55,501 nucleotides of DNA from Acidimicrobiia bacterium. GTDB lineage: Bacteria > Actinomycetota > Acidimicrobiia > Spongiisociales > SHLN01. The stretch is taken from assembly GCA_013002865.1 (NCBI GenBank), contig JABDLU010000163.1, forward strand, positions 1 through 55,501. Direction: 5' to 3'. A program made the position numbers and the translations under genes. Position 1 is the stretch's first letter. Each line of letters begins with the position of its first letter. Under the pieces are notes generated by a model. That model worked only from the letters and a program-made list of their open reading frames with translations, did no database searches and was not told the origin of the DNA. Of the stretch, positions 41,563-54,662 are shown in pieces.

Positions 41563-42425
41563 GACGGATCTCTGCCAACGGCATCCACCTCGCCGTCGAG
41601 GAGGCCGGTTCGGGCTATCCGGTGGTTCTGCTGCACGGCTTTCCGGAGCTGGCCTACTCGTGGCGCCACCAGCTGCCCGCCCTGGCCGGAGCCGGTTTCC
41701 ATGCCATCGCTCCCGACCTGCGCGGATACGGTTCGTCCGACAAACCGGACGCGATCGACGAGTACCGGCTCACCACGCTGGTCGCCGATATCACCGGCCT
41801 GCTCGACGCCCTCGACCTGGAGCGGGTTGCCCTCGTTGGGCACGATTGGGGATCGATTGTTGCCTGGACGATGGCTCTCCTGCACCCCGAGCGCATAGAG
41901 CGGCTCGTGTCTCTCAACGTGCCGTACCGCGGACACTGCAACAGCTTCCCGTCCACCGACTACATCACCGAGCACCTCAGCGATCGGTTCGGCTACGTGC
42001 TCATGCTGCAGGAGCCCGGAGTTGCAGAGGCCTGGTTCGGGTCCGACCCGGCCGGCAAGCTGCGCGCCATGTATGCGCGGGCGGCCGCCGAGCCCGGCTT
42101 TCTGAGCGAGGCCGAGTTTCAGACCTACCTGGCGGCCTTCACAGCCGGCGGGATCACCGGCCCCGCCAACTACTACCGCAACATCGACCGCAACGAGCGC
42201 GACACCGCCCGGCTCGCCGACGCGCCGATCACGATGCCGACCCTGATGGTCGCCGCCGACCGGGATCCAGTGCTTCCCGCCGCCCTGACCGAGGGCATGG
42301 AGCGCTGGGTCCCCGACCTCCGGGTCCGCGTCATCGAGAACTGCGGTCACTGGACCCAGCAGGAGCAACCGGACGCATTATCCGCCGCCCTCGTAGACTT
42401 CCTGCACGATCTGCCGGGGTCCTGA
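41559..42425 (+). CDS. Alpha/beta hydrolase, epoxide-hydrolase-like
   Basis: A 288-residue alpha/beta hydrolase. HGFPELAYSWRHQLPAL carries the oxyanion HGFPE motif, DLRGYGSSDKP the conserved turn, GHDWGSIVAW an Asp nucleophile (D in GHDWG, not Ser), and NCGHWTQQEQP the catalytic His. An Asp nucleophile with HGFPE points to epoxide hydrolases (or, less likely, dehalogenases); the lid tyrosines probably lie near ANYYRNIDR. Overlaps the Nfo-PrimPol gene by ATGA, so both are co-translated, with no obvious functional link. Confidence 0.88.
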   Translation: MRRISANGIHLAVEEAGSGYPVVLLHGFPELAYSWRHQLPALAGAGFHAIAPDLRGYGSSDKPDAIDEYRLTTLVADITGLLDALDLERVALVGHDWGSIVAWTMALLHPERIERLVSLNVPYRGHCNSFPSTDYITEHLSDRFGYVLMLQEPGVAEAWFGSDPAGKLRAMYARAAAEPGFLSEAEFQTYLAAFTAGGITGPANYYRNIDRNERDTARLADAPITMPTLMVAADRDPVLPAALTEGMERWVPDLRVRVIENCGHWTQQEQPDALSAALVDFLHDLPGS

Positions 42426-42442
42426 CGGCAGCCGGGGGTGCC

Positions 42443-43867
42443 GTGACGGTTCTCACACCGAAACTAACGACGACGTCGCGCCGAACACGCTGGGCGCTGA
42501 TCGTGTGGGCGGGAACCGCCCTGTTTGCCGGGCTGCACTCGGCGTTGATCGTGTCGCGCTTCCATCGATTCGGGGTCTACACGTTCGATTTCGGGATCTT
42601 CGACCAGGGATTGTGGCTGTTGAGCCGGTTCGAAGACCCGTTCGTGACGCTGCGCGGCCTCAATCTGTTCGCCGATCATTCCTCGTACATCATGGTGCTG
42701 CTCACACCGCTGTACTGGCTGTGGGCCGACCCCCGGGTCCTGCTGGTGTTCACCGTGGTCGCCCTGGCGGCCGCGGCCCCGCTGCTGTTTGCGATCGGAA
42801 CCCGGCTCGGGGTCCGTCCCGGCCTGGCCGCCCTGATTTCCGTGGCATTTCTCGCCCACCCGGCGCTGCGGTGGGCAGCGTGGGACAACTTCCACCCCGA
42901 ATACCTCGTCATGCCCCTGGTGCTGGGAGCCACCTTGTTCGTCTTGCAGGACCGTCCGTGGTGGGCGGTCGGGCTGTCGGCCCTCGCTCTCACCGCCAAA
43001 GAGGACGTCGCCCTGCTGATCGTGCCGTTCGGCGCGTGGGTGGCCTGGCGGCATCGGCACGTGGCGGCCGGCACCGTCATAGCCGTGCTGGGCGCAACGG
43101 CCTTCCTGGCCAACTTTCTGGTGCTGCTCCCGTTCTTCTCCCCGACCGATGCCGTGCTCTACACCGGGCGATACACCGAGTACGGCTCGAGCGCCCTGGG
43201 AATCATGGCCGGGGTCGTCACCCAGCCCGGAGCGGTGCTGTCGGACGTGACCCGGCCCGATGCGCTGCGCTACCTGCGCGACATGGTGCTCCTCGCTCCG
43301 GCGGGGCTTGCGGCCCCGGCGGTGCTCGTCCTCGGGGTGCCGATCACACTGGCCAACATGCTCTCCACCCACTTCTACCAGATCGACATCCGGTATCACT
43401 ACACGATCTACCTGCTCACGGTCATCGGACTGGCAGCCATGTTCGGGGCGGCGCGCCTGCAGCACCGGTTCGGGCTCCGGGGGGCCCGGGCGCTCGGGAT
43501 CGTGGTTGTGGCTGCCGCGCTGCTCGGTCTCGGGCCCGGCCCGGGGCGGGCGGCCTGGGGCGGGATCGAGGACGGCGGCGAGATCGAGGCCGCCCTCGCC
43601 CTCATCGGCCCGGATGATGCGGTGGCGGCGGAGAGCACGCTCGCCGTGCACCTGGCGCACCGGCAGGTGGTGTATCGCTTCCCCAACCCCTTCCGCGAGC
43701 TCGACTACGGGGCTCCCGACCTGGCCTACGATCCGCCGGTCGAGGACCTCGAGTGGATCGCGATCGATCCGCAGCGGATCACCAACTTCGCCTATGCCGC
43801 CGAGGCGCTCGAGGCGGTGCGGCGCAGTGGTGAGTGGACGACCGTCGTCGACGCGGACCGCATCCTG

Positions 43868-43885
<18 letters not shown>
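42443..43885 (+). CDS. DUF2079 polytopic membrane protein
   Basis: About 480 residues with roughly nine membrane helices. YTFDFGIFDQGLWLLSRFED, FADHSSYIMVLLTPLYWLWA and WAAWDNFHPEYLVMPLVLGA are the conserved N-terminal segments of DUF2079; LTAKEDVALLIVPFGAWVAW and STHFYQIDIRYHYTIYLL come later. DUF2079 proteins resemble membrane glycosyltransferases of the GT-C type, with acidic residues in the first loop, but no substrate is known. The frame is open far upstream; GTG 42443 is the first start after the hydrolase stop. Its 3' end overlaps the convergent HAD gene by 18 bases. Confidence 0.82.
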
Positions 43886-47542
<3,657 letters not shown>

Positions 47543-47546
<4 letters not shown>

Positions 47547-48676
47547 GCCAGATCCTCCAGCACGCCGGTGACGATCTTGACGGCCAGCTCGGCGTCGCCC
47601 GGCTGGGTCGTCCAGCCGAAGCTGAACCGGATGGCGGCGGCCGCCGCCGCCTCATCGAACCCCATGGCGGCCAGCACATGAGACACCTCGACCGCTCCGC
47701 TCTGGCAGGCCGAACCGGCCGCCGCTGCCAGCCCGGCCTGGTCGAACCGGATCAACAGGGTTTCCGAGCTGCGTCCCGGGAAGCCGAGATGGGCGTGCTG
47801 CACCAGGCGCCGGTCGGGCGGGCCATTGACCTCCGCTTCGGGGACCGCCGCCGCCAGCAGGCGTTCGAAGGTGTCGCGGTAGCCGCCCACCCGGGCCCGA
47901 AAAGACGTGCGGTCGGCGACGGTCTCTTCCATCGCCGCAACCATCCCGGCGACTCCCATCGGGTTGTGCGTGCCGGCCCGCCTCCCCCGCTCCTGGCTCC
48001 CACCATGCAGCACCGGTTCGAGCCGGACGCCGTCGCGGACATAGAGCAGCCCAACGCCTTTGGGCCCGCCGAACTTGTGGGCGGCCAGTGACAACAGGTC
48101 GACGCCGAGGGCGACGACGTCGACCGGCTCAGAAATGAACGCCTGCACGGCATCGGTGTGGACGAGCGTGGCCGAGTTCTTTTCCCGGACCGCCTCGACG
48201 ATCGCCCCCACCGACTGCAGCGCACCGGTTTCGTTGTTGGCCAGCATCGTGGAAACCACCGCCGTGTCCGGCCCGACGGCGTCGGCAACAGCCCCCGGGT
48301 CGATGAGCCCGCGGCCGTCGACCGGCACGATGTCGACCCGGCCGCCCAGACGCCCAATGAACGCGGCCGATTCCAGCACCGCCTTGTGCTCGACTGCACT
48401 GACCACGACGTCTCCGGGGGAACCGCCGGCAAGCGCGGCGCCGGCAACGGCCAGGTTGTCGGCTTCGGTGCCGCCGGCGGTGAAGACGATCTCGTCGGAG
48501 CGGGCTGCTCCGAGCAAGCCGGCGGCCCGTTCCCGGGCGGCCTCGAGGGCGTTCTTGGCCGACCGCGAGATCTCATGGACCCCCGACGGGTTGCCGAACG
48601 TGTGGCGGAACGACTCCAGGGCCGCCCAGGCGGACGGGCGCAGCGGCGTGGTGGCAGCGTGGTCGAGATACAGCAC
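47543..48676 (-). CDS. Cysteine desulfurase (NifS/IscS type)
   Basis: PLP enzyme, 377 residues, that takes sulfur from cysteine for tRNA thiolation and iron-sulfur clusters. YLDHAATTPLRPSAW at the N-terminus, HTDAVQAF, AAHKFGGPKGVG with the PLP lysine and AAAGSACQSGAVEVSH with the active Cys on a longer loop (IscS/NifS class I). Starts at GTG 48676. Downstream mnmA is the likely main sulfur acceptor; the separate NifU C-domain protein (50857) could also use it. Confidence 0.94.
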
Positions 48677-48682
48677 CGGATG

Positions 48683-48688
48683 ATCCTA
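48683..48688 (-). promoter_or_regulatory. -10 element of the desulfurase-mnmA-ligA operon, leaderless type
   Basis: TAGGAT on the minus strand, 6 bases before the GTG start at 48676. Confidence 0.45.
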
Positions 48689-48711
48689 TGTGACAAACGC
48701 GGCGAGCGGGA

Positions 48712-49101
48712 TCAGTCCTCGCCGAGCGCCGCTTCCGCCGCCCGGGTGCCGACCACCCCGGCGGCGAGGATCCATCCGAGCATCCAGCCGATTCCCGCAA
48801 ACACGATGGCGGCCCCCACACCGTTGCTCGGATGGGTCAGCATGAGCGGACCGGTCAGCAGGGGACCGAAGCCGGCAACCGACAGGAGATGACCGCCGGC
48901 CAGGTGGGCGGCATCCCACGCCTCGTCCGAGTTGAGCGTCAGCGTGGTGCGGATACCGATGAAGTGATTGCGGCGCAGCCTGCCCTCCCGGGCCCGTCGC
49001 CCACCGACGATCAGGAGCACACCGACCGCAGGCAGGGCGATGGAGAGGAGCACGGCCATGCCCCACGGCATGGGATCGCCGGCGCCGCCGCTGCGGAACA
49101 T
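48712..49101 (-). CDS. SdpI family membrane protein
   Basis: About 129 residues with three membrane helices. NHFIGIRTTLTLNSDEAWDAAH is the SdpI-type motif (xGxRTxxTLxSxExWxxxH). SdpI itself is an immunity protein for a killing factor in Bacillus, but most family members have unknown roles. The frame is open to 49155; the ATG at 49101 is chosen because it lies just after the stop of the upstream enoyl-CoA hydratase gene (49106). A start at 49071 is also possible. Confidence 0.75.
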   Translation of the reverse strand: MFRSGGAGDPMPWGMAVLLSIALPAVGVLLIVGGRRAREGRLRRNHFIGIRTTLTLNSDEAWDAAHLAGGHLLSVAGFGPLLTGPLMLTHPSNGVGAAIVFAGIGWMLGWILAAGVVGTRAAEAALGED

Positions 49102-49105
49102 CCGC

Positions 49106-49864
49106 TCAGGTCCCCGTGAAGTCGGGGCGTCGCTTCTCGATGAACGCGGTGACACCCTCCCGGGCGTCGACGCTGTCGAAGAGCGCTTTGAACTCAGCCA
49201 GCTCGGCGTCGAGGCCGGCCTCCACCCGGTAACCGGCCAGCATGGCCCGCTTGGCGGCCGCCAGAGCGCGAGTCGGCCCGGCCGCCCACTCCTCGGCTTC
49301 GGCCCGGGCCGTTTCCATGAGCTCCCCCGCAGGAACCACCCGGTCGGCCAGGCCGATGGCCAGCGCCTCGTCGGCGGGCACCGATCTCCCCGACATCACC
49401 AGCCGCTTGGCCGTCTGCCAGCCGACCACCCGCGCCAACCGCTGAGTCCCGCCCGCGCCCGGAATCAGACCGAGCTTGATTTCGGGCTGGCCCACCTGAG
49501 CGTCGTCGGCCAGGATCCGAAAGTCGGCCCCGAGGGCCAATTCCAGGCCGCCCCCGAGCGCATACCCCGAGACGGCGGCGACGGTGGGCTTGTCGAGCTG
49601 CTCGAACCGGGAAACGACCAGGCCGAGCGCCGCCGCCAGCTCGTCGTCGGCGTCCGAGTCGAACACTTCGCCGAACTCCGTGATGTCGGCCCCGGCGGCG
49701 AAGTGCTGCCCGCCGGCGACGAGCACTGATCGCAACGCGGGATGGCCCGCCTCACCGACAGCGTCGCCGATCTCGGACACGAATTCCCGGCTGAGCGCAT
49801 TGACCGGCGGACGGTCCAGGGTGATGACGCCGACGGCACCGCTGGTTTCGAATCGAACGCTCAT
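49106..49864 (-). CDS. Enoyl-CoA hydratase/isomerase family protein
   Basis: A 252-residue crotonase-fold enzyme. ITLDRPPVNALSREFVSEIG at the N-terminus, AGADITEFGEVF as first oxyanion segment, GYALGGGLELALGADFRI as second, and QPEIKLGLIPGAGGTQRLARVVG with the Glu pair used for hydration. Typical fatty acid beta-oxidation hydratase; substrate length not predictable. The TAGCCT -10 element begins with the stop codon of meaB. Confidence 0.9.
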   Translation of the reverse strand: MSVRFETSGAVGVITLDRPPVNALSREFVSEIGDAVGEAGHPALRSVLVAGGQHFAAGADITEFGEVFDSDADDELAAALGLVVSRFEQLDKPTVAAVSGYALGGGLELALGADFRILADDAQVGQPEIKLGLIPGAGGTQRLARVVGWQTAKRLVMSGRSVPADEALAIGLADRVVPAGELMETARAEAEEWAAGPTRALAAAKRAMLAGYRVEAGLDAELAEFKALFDSVDAREGVTAFIEKRRPDFTGT

Positions 49865-49871
49865 GCCCGGA

Positions 49872-49877
49872 AGGCTA
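49872..49877 (-). promoter_or_regulatory. -10 element overlapping the meaB stop codon
   Basis: TAGCCT on the minus strand, 7 bases before the ATG at 49864. Its TAG is the meaB stop. Confidence 0.45.
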
Positions 49878-50810
49878 CCCGGAGCCCATCAGCCGGCCGG
49901 CCGCCGTCCACGGATCGGTGCGCCGGGCTACCACCCCATCAACTGCCTCGGCGAGGGCGGCATCATCGATCTGCTCACGGGCGCGACGCTCGAGCAGCTC
50001 GGAGATGGCGCGGCGGATCTCCCGGTCGGCCCGGCGGGCGGCCAGCCGGTCGGCCTCGTCACCGGTTAGGAACGCCCGGTGGTCGTCAATTGCGTCCCAC
50101 AGACCGGCAATTCCCTCGCTGCGGGTGGCGACCGTGCTCAGCACGGGAGGCGTCCACGCCCGCTCTGGCCCGTCGTGCAGCATGTGGTTCAGGTCGGCAA
50201 CCGTCGACTCGACACCCGCTCGATCGGCCTTGTTGACGACGAACACATCGCCGATCTCGAGCAAGCCGGCCTTGGCAGCCTGAATGCTGTCTCCCCAGCC
50301 CGGGTTGAGCACCACCAGGGTGGTGTGGGCACTCTCCACGATGTCGACCTCGGCCTGGCCGACCCCGACGGTTTCGAGCAGCACGACGGGGAAGCCGACG
50401 GCGTCGAGGACGACGACGGCCTTGGGGGCGGCTTCGGATATCCCACCGAGCTGGCCCCGGCTCGCCATCGAGCGGGCATACACCCCGGTGTCGGAAACCC
50501 GGTCCTGCATGCGGATCCGATCTCCCAGGATCGCTCCGCCGCTGAACGGACTGGATGGGTCGACGAGCAGGGCGGCTACCTGATGATCGTGGGCGCGGGC
50601 CTGCCCGATCAGCTCGTTGACCAGGGTGCTCTTGCCGGCTCCGGGAGGACCGGTGATGCCTATCACATGCGCCTGCCCCCCGCGAGGGAACAGTTCGGCG
50701 AGCAGCTGGTACGTTTCGGCGCTGCCCCGTTCGACGATGCTCAGCAGCTTGGCCAGGGCGCGACGGTCGCCGTCGAGGGCATGCGGTATGAGATCTCTGA
50801 AGCCGGACAC
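49875..50810 (-). CDS. meaB: Methylmalonyl-CoA mutase-associated GTPase
   Basis: G3E-class GTPase, 311 residues, that loads and protects adenosylcobalamin on methylmalonyl-CoA mutase or a related acyl-CoA mutase. HVIGITGPPGAGKSTLVNEL is G1, VDPSSPFSGGAILGDRIRM the family signature, ETVGVGQAEVDIVESAHT the G3 region and NKAD the G4. The mutase genes are not in the window. An enoyl-CoA hydratase follows downstream, in keeping with acyl-CoA catabolism. Starts at GTG 50810. Confidence 0.93.
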   Translation of the reverse strand: MSGFRDLIPHALDGDRRALAKLLSIVERGSAETYQLLAELFPRGGQAHVIGITGPPGAGKSTLVNELIGQARAHDHQVAALLVDPSSPFSGGAILGDRIRMQDRVSDTGVYARSMASRGQLGGISEAAPKAVVVLDAVGFPVVLLETVGVGQAEVDIVESAHTTLVVLNPGWGDSIQAAKAGLLEIGDVFVVNKADRAGVESTVADLNHMLHDGPERAWTPPVLSTVATRSEGIAGLWDAIDDHRAFLTGDEADRLAARRADREIRRAISELLERRAREQIDDAALAEAVDGVVARRTDPWTAAGRLMGSG

Positions 50811-50819
50811 GACCAGGTG

Positions 50820-50825
50820 ACACTA
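50820..50825 (-). promoter_or_regulatory. -10 element of meaB, leaderless type
   Basis: TAGTGT on the minus strand, 9 bases before the GTG at 50810. Confidence 0.4.
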
Positions 50826-50856
50826 CCGGTGCGTCCGGGCATGACCCGGCGATCGG

Positions 50857-51213
50857 CTAGATGGCGTTGACTTCGGTCACCCCGGCCACGCGATCGAACA
50901 TGATGCGCTCGATCCCGGCCTTGAGGGTCATCATCGACATCGGACAGCCACCGCACGCGCCGACCATCTGGAGGTTTACCGTGCCGCCGTCTACACCGAG
51001 CAACACCAGGTCTCCACCGTCGGCCTGCAGGGCGGGGCGAATGTACTCAATGGTCTCGAGAAGCGCGTCCATATCAACGGCCTCCGGTGCGGCGGGCGCG
51101 TCCGTCGGACCGCCCTGGGAGCCGTTGGCCGGCACCGTGTCGTTCGTATCGGCGTCGTTCGGATCGTCCACCCGTTCGTCGGTGGATTCGTGCGCGAGGG
51201 TTGGTTCATTCAT
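50857..51213 (-). CDS. NifU-like C-terminal domain protein (Nfu scaffold)
   Basis: About 118 residues from ATG 51213 (the open frame extends to 51402 but that part overlaps the divergent gene start). An acidic, disordered N-terminus of about 45 residues precedes the NifU C-domain: IEYIRPALQADGGDLVLLGV and VGACGGCPMSMMTLKAGIE, where CxxC can hold a 4Fe-4S cluster between two subunits. Carries clusters to target proteins. The N-domain usually fused to it may be the separate protein at 11102. Confidence 0.85.
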   Translation of the reverse strand: MNEPTLAHESTDERVDDPNDADTNDTVPANGSQGGPTDAPAAPEAVDMDALLETIEYIRPALQADGGDLVLLGVDGGTVNLQMVGACGGCPMSMMTLKAGIERIMFDRVAGVTEVNAI

Positions 51214-51309
51214 CAGTGAAGTAAACGTCCTGATCGGGGGATCTGTTCCACCAGTGTAGGCGGGACCCGGTTTCTTCCCGCGCAGTAGCGTGGCGTCGGG
51301 AGGTGGATC

Positions 51310-52506
51310 ATGGACGGCAATCCCGTCATCGAGATGCTGGGGAGGCGCCTTCGGCTCGGCGTGATCGGCGGCGGTCCGGGCAGTTTCATCGGCGCCATGC
51401 ACCGAACTGCGGCTCGGCTGGATGACCGCTACGAGCTGGCGGCGGCGGCGATGTCGTCAGACCCGGATCGGTCCCGGGCGGCCGCCGAGCAGCTCGGTGT
51501 GCCGCGTGCCTACGGTGGGGGCCATGATCTGCTGGCCGGCGAGGCCGGCCATGAAGCCGGGGCCGATGTGGTGGCCATCATGACCCCGAACGACACCCAC
51601 CACGAGTACGCGATGGCCGCGCTGGATCTCGGCTTCGACGTGATCGCCGACAAGCCGCTCACCAACACCATGGCCGAAGCGCGCAAGGTGGTCGACAAGG
51701 TCGCCGAGACCGGCCTCGTGTTCTGCCTGACCCACAACTACACCGGCTATCCCATGGTGCGCCAGGCCCGGGCCATGGTTGCGGAGGGACAACTCGGCGA
51801 GCTCCGGCTGGTTCAGGTCGAGTACGTCCAGGGCGGCAAGGCCACCGAGGACGACCCCGATCCGTCCGACGGACTTCCGTGGCGCTATGACCCGGTGCGG
51901 GGTGGGCCTTCGCTGGTCATGGGGGACATCGGAACCCACGCTCACAACCTCGTGCGATTCATCACCGGGCTCGAAGTGGCGGAAGTGGCCGCCGAGGTGG
52001 GACATATCGTGCCCAACCGGCTGGTCGACGATTACGCCGGCGCCCTGCTGCGGTTCGACAACGGAGCCCGCGGCACGTTCTGGGTGACCCAGGCGGCAGC
52101 CGGTGTCGAGAACTGCCTGCGGATACGGGTCTCGGGCACCCGGGGAAGCCTGGAGTGGATGCAGGAACAACCGACCGCGCTCACCGTCAAGCCAATCGAC
52201 GGCCCCGTCGAGCTGCGCACGCCAAATGGGCCGGGCACCCTGCCCCTGGCCGCCCGGGCGAGCCGGATCGTCGCCGGACATCCGGAAGGGTTTCACGAAG
52301 GCTTCGCCAACCTGTACTCCGATGCGGCCGAGGCAATCGCCGCTCGCCGCAGCGGCCGGACGGCTGATCCGCTCGCCCTCCATTTCCCAACCGCGTACGA
52401 CGGGGCGCTCGGCGTGCGTTTCGTCGAGGCGGCAATGACGTCCAGCGCCGCCAACGGTGCCTGGACCGACGCAACGTACGAGGAGGCCACCGATGGCACG
52501 CTCTGA
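51310..52506 (+). CDS. Gfo/Idh/MocA family oxidoreductase
   Basis: A 398-residue NAD(P)-dependent sugar or inositol dehydrogenase-like protein. RLGVIGGGPGSFIGAMHRTA is the Rossmann start, ADVVAIMTPNDTHHEYAMAA and DVIADKPLTNTMAEA (catalytic-site DKPL in place of EKP) follow, and GDIGTHAHNLVRFITG holds the catalytic Asp/His. A GGGAGGTGG ribosome site and a TAGCGT -10 element (51286-51291) precede it. It overlaps the GlcG-like gene by 14 bases; a second family member follows. Confidence 0.9.
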   Translation: MDGNPVIEMLGRRLRLGVIGGGPGSFIGAMHRTAARLDDRYELAAAAMSSDPDRSRAAAEQLGVPRAYGGGHDLLAGEAGHEAGADVVAIMTPNDTHHEYAMAALDLGFDVIADKPLTNTMAEARKVVDKVAETGLVFCLTHNYTGYPMVRQARAMVAEGQLGELRLVQVEYVQGGKATEDDPDPSDGLPWRYDPVRGGPSLVMGDIGTHAHNLVRFITGLEVAEVAAEVGHIVPNRLVDDYAGALLRFDNGARGTFWVTQAAAGVENCLRIRVSGTRGSLEWMQEQPTALTVKPIDGPVELRTPNGPGTLPLAARASRIVAGHPEGFHEGFANLYSDAAEAIAARRSGRTADPLALHFPTAYDGALGVRFVEAAMTSSAANGAWTDATYEEATDGTL

Positions 52507-52900
52507 AATCTCCCACCGCCACGCCGCGGCCGTGATTGCCGCCGTGCAGGCTGAGCTCGAAGCGCGCGACGGCGCAGCCGCCGTTGCGGTGGTTGACCCG
52601 CACGGTGAGCTGGTCGGGTTCCTCCGGACCGACGGCTGTCCGCTCGCCTCAATCAACAATGCGATCAACAAGGCATTCACCGCTGCCCGGGAACGGGTGG
52701 AATCGGCCGAGATCGGCGCCCGCTCCCGGGCCGACGGCTTCCCGATGACGAACTTCGGCGACCTGCGCTACACCGGCTGGGGTGGCGGTGTGCCCCTTCT
52801 GTCCGGCGATGCCGTGATCGGCGCCGTTGGGGTCAGCGGGCTCCCCGAGGACGAGGACATCGAATTGGCCCGTCTCGGGGCGGCGGTGCCTGCACCATGA
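52493..52900 (+). CDS. GlcG/HbpS-like heme-binding family protein
   Basis: A 135-residue protein from ATG 52493, which has AGGAGG upstream. AVVDPHGELVGFLRTDGCPL, INNAINKAFTAARERVE, and a C-terminal GGGVPLLSGDAVIGAVGVSG follow the PF03928 pattern (GlcG, HbpS, PduO-C). Members bind heme or corrinoids, or have unknown catabolic roles. Placed between, and overlapping, two sugar-type dehydrogenase genes, which suggests a catabolic function. Confidence 0.82.
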   Translation: MARSEISHRHAAAVIAAVQAELEARDGAAAVAVVDPHGELVGFLRTDGCPLASINNAINKAFTAARERVESAEIGARSRADGFPMTNFGDLRYTGWGGGVPLLSGDAVIGAVGVSGLPEDEDIELARLGAAVPAP

Positions 52901-53874
52901 GCAGCGTTCGCTGGGGGATTCTCAGCACCGCCAAGATCGGCATGGAGAAAGTGACACCGGCAATCCAGGCCGCGCCCAACTGCGAGGTGGTGGCGATCGC
53001 CTCCCGCAGCATCGACGCGGCGGCGGCAGCCGCCGAACGGCTCGGCATCCCCGCCGCGTACGGGACTTACGAGGAACTGCTCGAGTCCGACGTCGATGCC
53101 GTTTACATCCCGCTGCCAAACGACATGCATCGGACGTGGACGCTGCGAGCCGCCGCCGCCGGCAAGCACATCCTGTGCGAGAAGCCCCTGGCCATGTCGG
53201 TCGCGGAAGCACAGGAGATGGCCGATGCCTGCCGGGAGGCCGGTGTGCTCCTCGGCGAGGCCTTTATGTACCGGCACCATCCCAGCTGGGTGGAAGCGGT
53301 CCGGCTGGTCCGCGGCGGTGCGATCGGTGAGCTGAAAGCGGTCCAGAGCCGCTTCAGCTACTACAACGACGATCCGGGAAACATTCGCAACCGGGTCGAT
53401 AACGGCGGCGGGGCCATCATGGACATCGGGTGCTACAACATCAACCTGTCGCGGATGCTCTTCGACGCCGAACCGACCCGCGTCGCGGCAGCCGTCACCC
53501 GCGACCCCGTCATGGCGGTCGACACGCTCAGCTCAGCCGTTCTCGAGTTCCCCGGCGGCGGCCAGGCGACCTTCACTTGCTCGACGCGGGCCGAGCCCGA
53601 CCAGCGGGTGCACATCCTCGGGACCGACGGCCGTATCGAGATCGAGATCCCGTTCAACATCCCACCTGATCGGCCCACCCGGATCTTTGTGACCGGCGGT
53701 GGGGACCCGCCGGTGGCGCCGGCCACCGACACTGTGACGTTCGAGCCGGCCGATCAGTACGCGATCCAGGCCGAGCTGTTCGCCCGAGCCGTATTGGACG
53801 GCACCCCGCTCCCGGTACCTATTGACGATGCGATCGCCAACATGGCCGTCATCGAAGCGGTACTGACCGGCTAG
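52897..53874 (+). CDS. Gfo/Idh/MocA family oxidoreductase
   Basis: A 325-residue dehydrogenase of the same superfamily as the gene at 51310, but only distantly similar to it. VRWGILSTAKIGMEKVTPAI is the Rossmann start; YIPLPNDMHRTWTLRAA, HILCEKPLAMSVAEAQ (catalytic Lys in EKP) and AIMDIGCYNINLSRMLF (catalytic region) are conserved. It resembles D-xylose/trans-dihydrobenzenediol-type dehydrogenases. Overlaps the GlcG gene by ATGA. Its TAG stop abuts the TAG of the convergent SDR gene. Confidence 0.9.
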   Translation: MSSVRWGILSTAKIGMEKVTPAIQAAPNCEVVAIASRSIDAAAAAAERLGIPAAYGTYEELLESDVDAVYIPLPNDMHRTWTLRAAAAGKHILCEKPLAMSVAEAQEMADACREAGVLLGEAFMYRHHPSWVEAVRLVRGGAIGELKAVQSRFSYYNDDPGNIRNRVDNGGGAIMDIGCYNINLSRMLFDAEPTRVAAAVTRDPVMAVDTLSSAVLEFPGGGQATFTCSTRAEPDQRVHILGTDGRIEIEIPFNIPPDRPTRIFVTGGGDPPVAPATDTVTFEPADQYAIQAELFARAVLDGTPLPVPIDDAIANMAVIEAVLTG

Positions 53875-54594
53875 CTAATCAGCCTCGTGGATGCTGCGCA
53901 TCGACCAGACGAGCGTGCGCATGGAAGGGGGCTGCTCGAGCACTGAAACGACGGCGGCCGCCACATCTTCGGGCCGGAGCATCTCCTCGAGGCCTGGCAT
54001 GTCCGGCGTGCGGCCGGTGCCCATGGCGAACTCCGTGGCCACTCCCCCGGGGGCGATCACGGTCACCCGGATCCCCTTGGAGCGGAGCTCGCGATCGAGC
54101 CCGCCAGCCAGCCCGACCTGGGCAAACTTGGTAGCGGCGTACACCGCCTCGTCTCCGGCACCGCGCAGTCCGGCCACCGAGGCGACGATGACGATGTCCC
54201 CTCCCCCGGCTTCGACCATGCCGGGGACGGCCGACCGGATCGGCCAGATAGTCCCGGCCACATTGGTGTCGATCATCGCCGCCACCTGGTCGTCGGTCTG
54301 ATCGAGGATCCCCCCGTACACCCCGATCCCCGCATTCGGCACCAGGACATCGAGCCGGCCCCACTGCTGCCGGGCGGCATCGACGAGCCGGGCCCCGTCG
54401 GCGGGCTCGCGCACGTCCATCTCCACCGGCAGGAACCCGTCGCCGAGCTCGGCTCTGAGCTCCTCCAGCCGATCCGCCCGCCGTCCCCCGCCGGCAATCT
54501 TCATGCCCCTGGCAACCAGTGCCCGGGCTGTGGCCCGGCCGATTCCCGCCGTGACGCCGGTGATCGCTCCTACCAATCCGTCCAGATCCCTCAT
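53875..54594 (-). CDS. SDR family NAD(P)-dependent oxidoreductase
   Basis: About 239 residues from ATG 54594, chosen over the upstream start at 54624 because of the GGAGG-like site just before it. GAITGVTAGIGRATARALV is the coenzyme loop, NAGIGVYG the NNAG-type motif, VASVAGLRG the Ser strand and VYAATKFAQVG the YxxxK motif. A classical SDR, probably NADP-dependent; substrate unknown. Confidence 0.9.
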   Translation of the reverse strand: MRDLDGLVGAITGVTAGIGRATARALVARGMKIAGGGRRADRLEELRAELGDGFLPVEMDVREPADGARLVDAARQQWGRLDVLVPNAGIGVYGGILDQTDDQVAAMIDTNVAGTIWPIRSAVPGMVEAGGGDIVIVASVAGLRGAGDEAVYAATKFAQVGLAGGLDRELRSKGIRVTVIAPGGVATEFAMGTGRTPDMPGLEEMLRPEDVAAAVVSVLEQPPSMRTLVWSMRSIHEAD

Positions 54595-54662
54595 CTCCGC
54601 CTCCTTCGCCCCCGACGCTATCAACCGGCGGGCTAGATTCCGAAGCCACCACCAGGAGCTCC

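Noticed and set aside
39356-42425. Classical Ku/LigD end-joining locus around the polymerase domain
   Set aside because: No Ku gene, no ATP-dependent ligase domain and no LigD phosphoesterase domain were found in the neighbourhood.
48712-49101. SdpI-like protein as evidence of a toxin-immunity system
   Set aside because: No sdpC-like toxin or other peptide gene is adjacent; SdpI homologues are common as lone genes.
51214-51402. Longer N-terminus for the NifU-like protein
   Set aside because: It would overlap the ribosome site and first 90 bases of the divergent dehydrogenase gene and has no family similarity.
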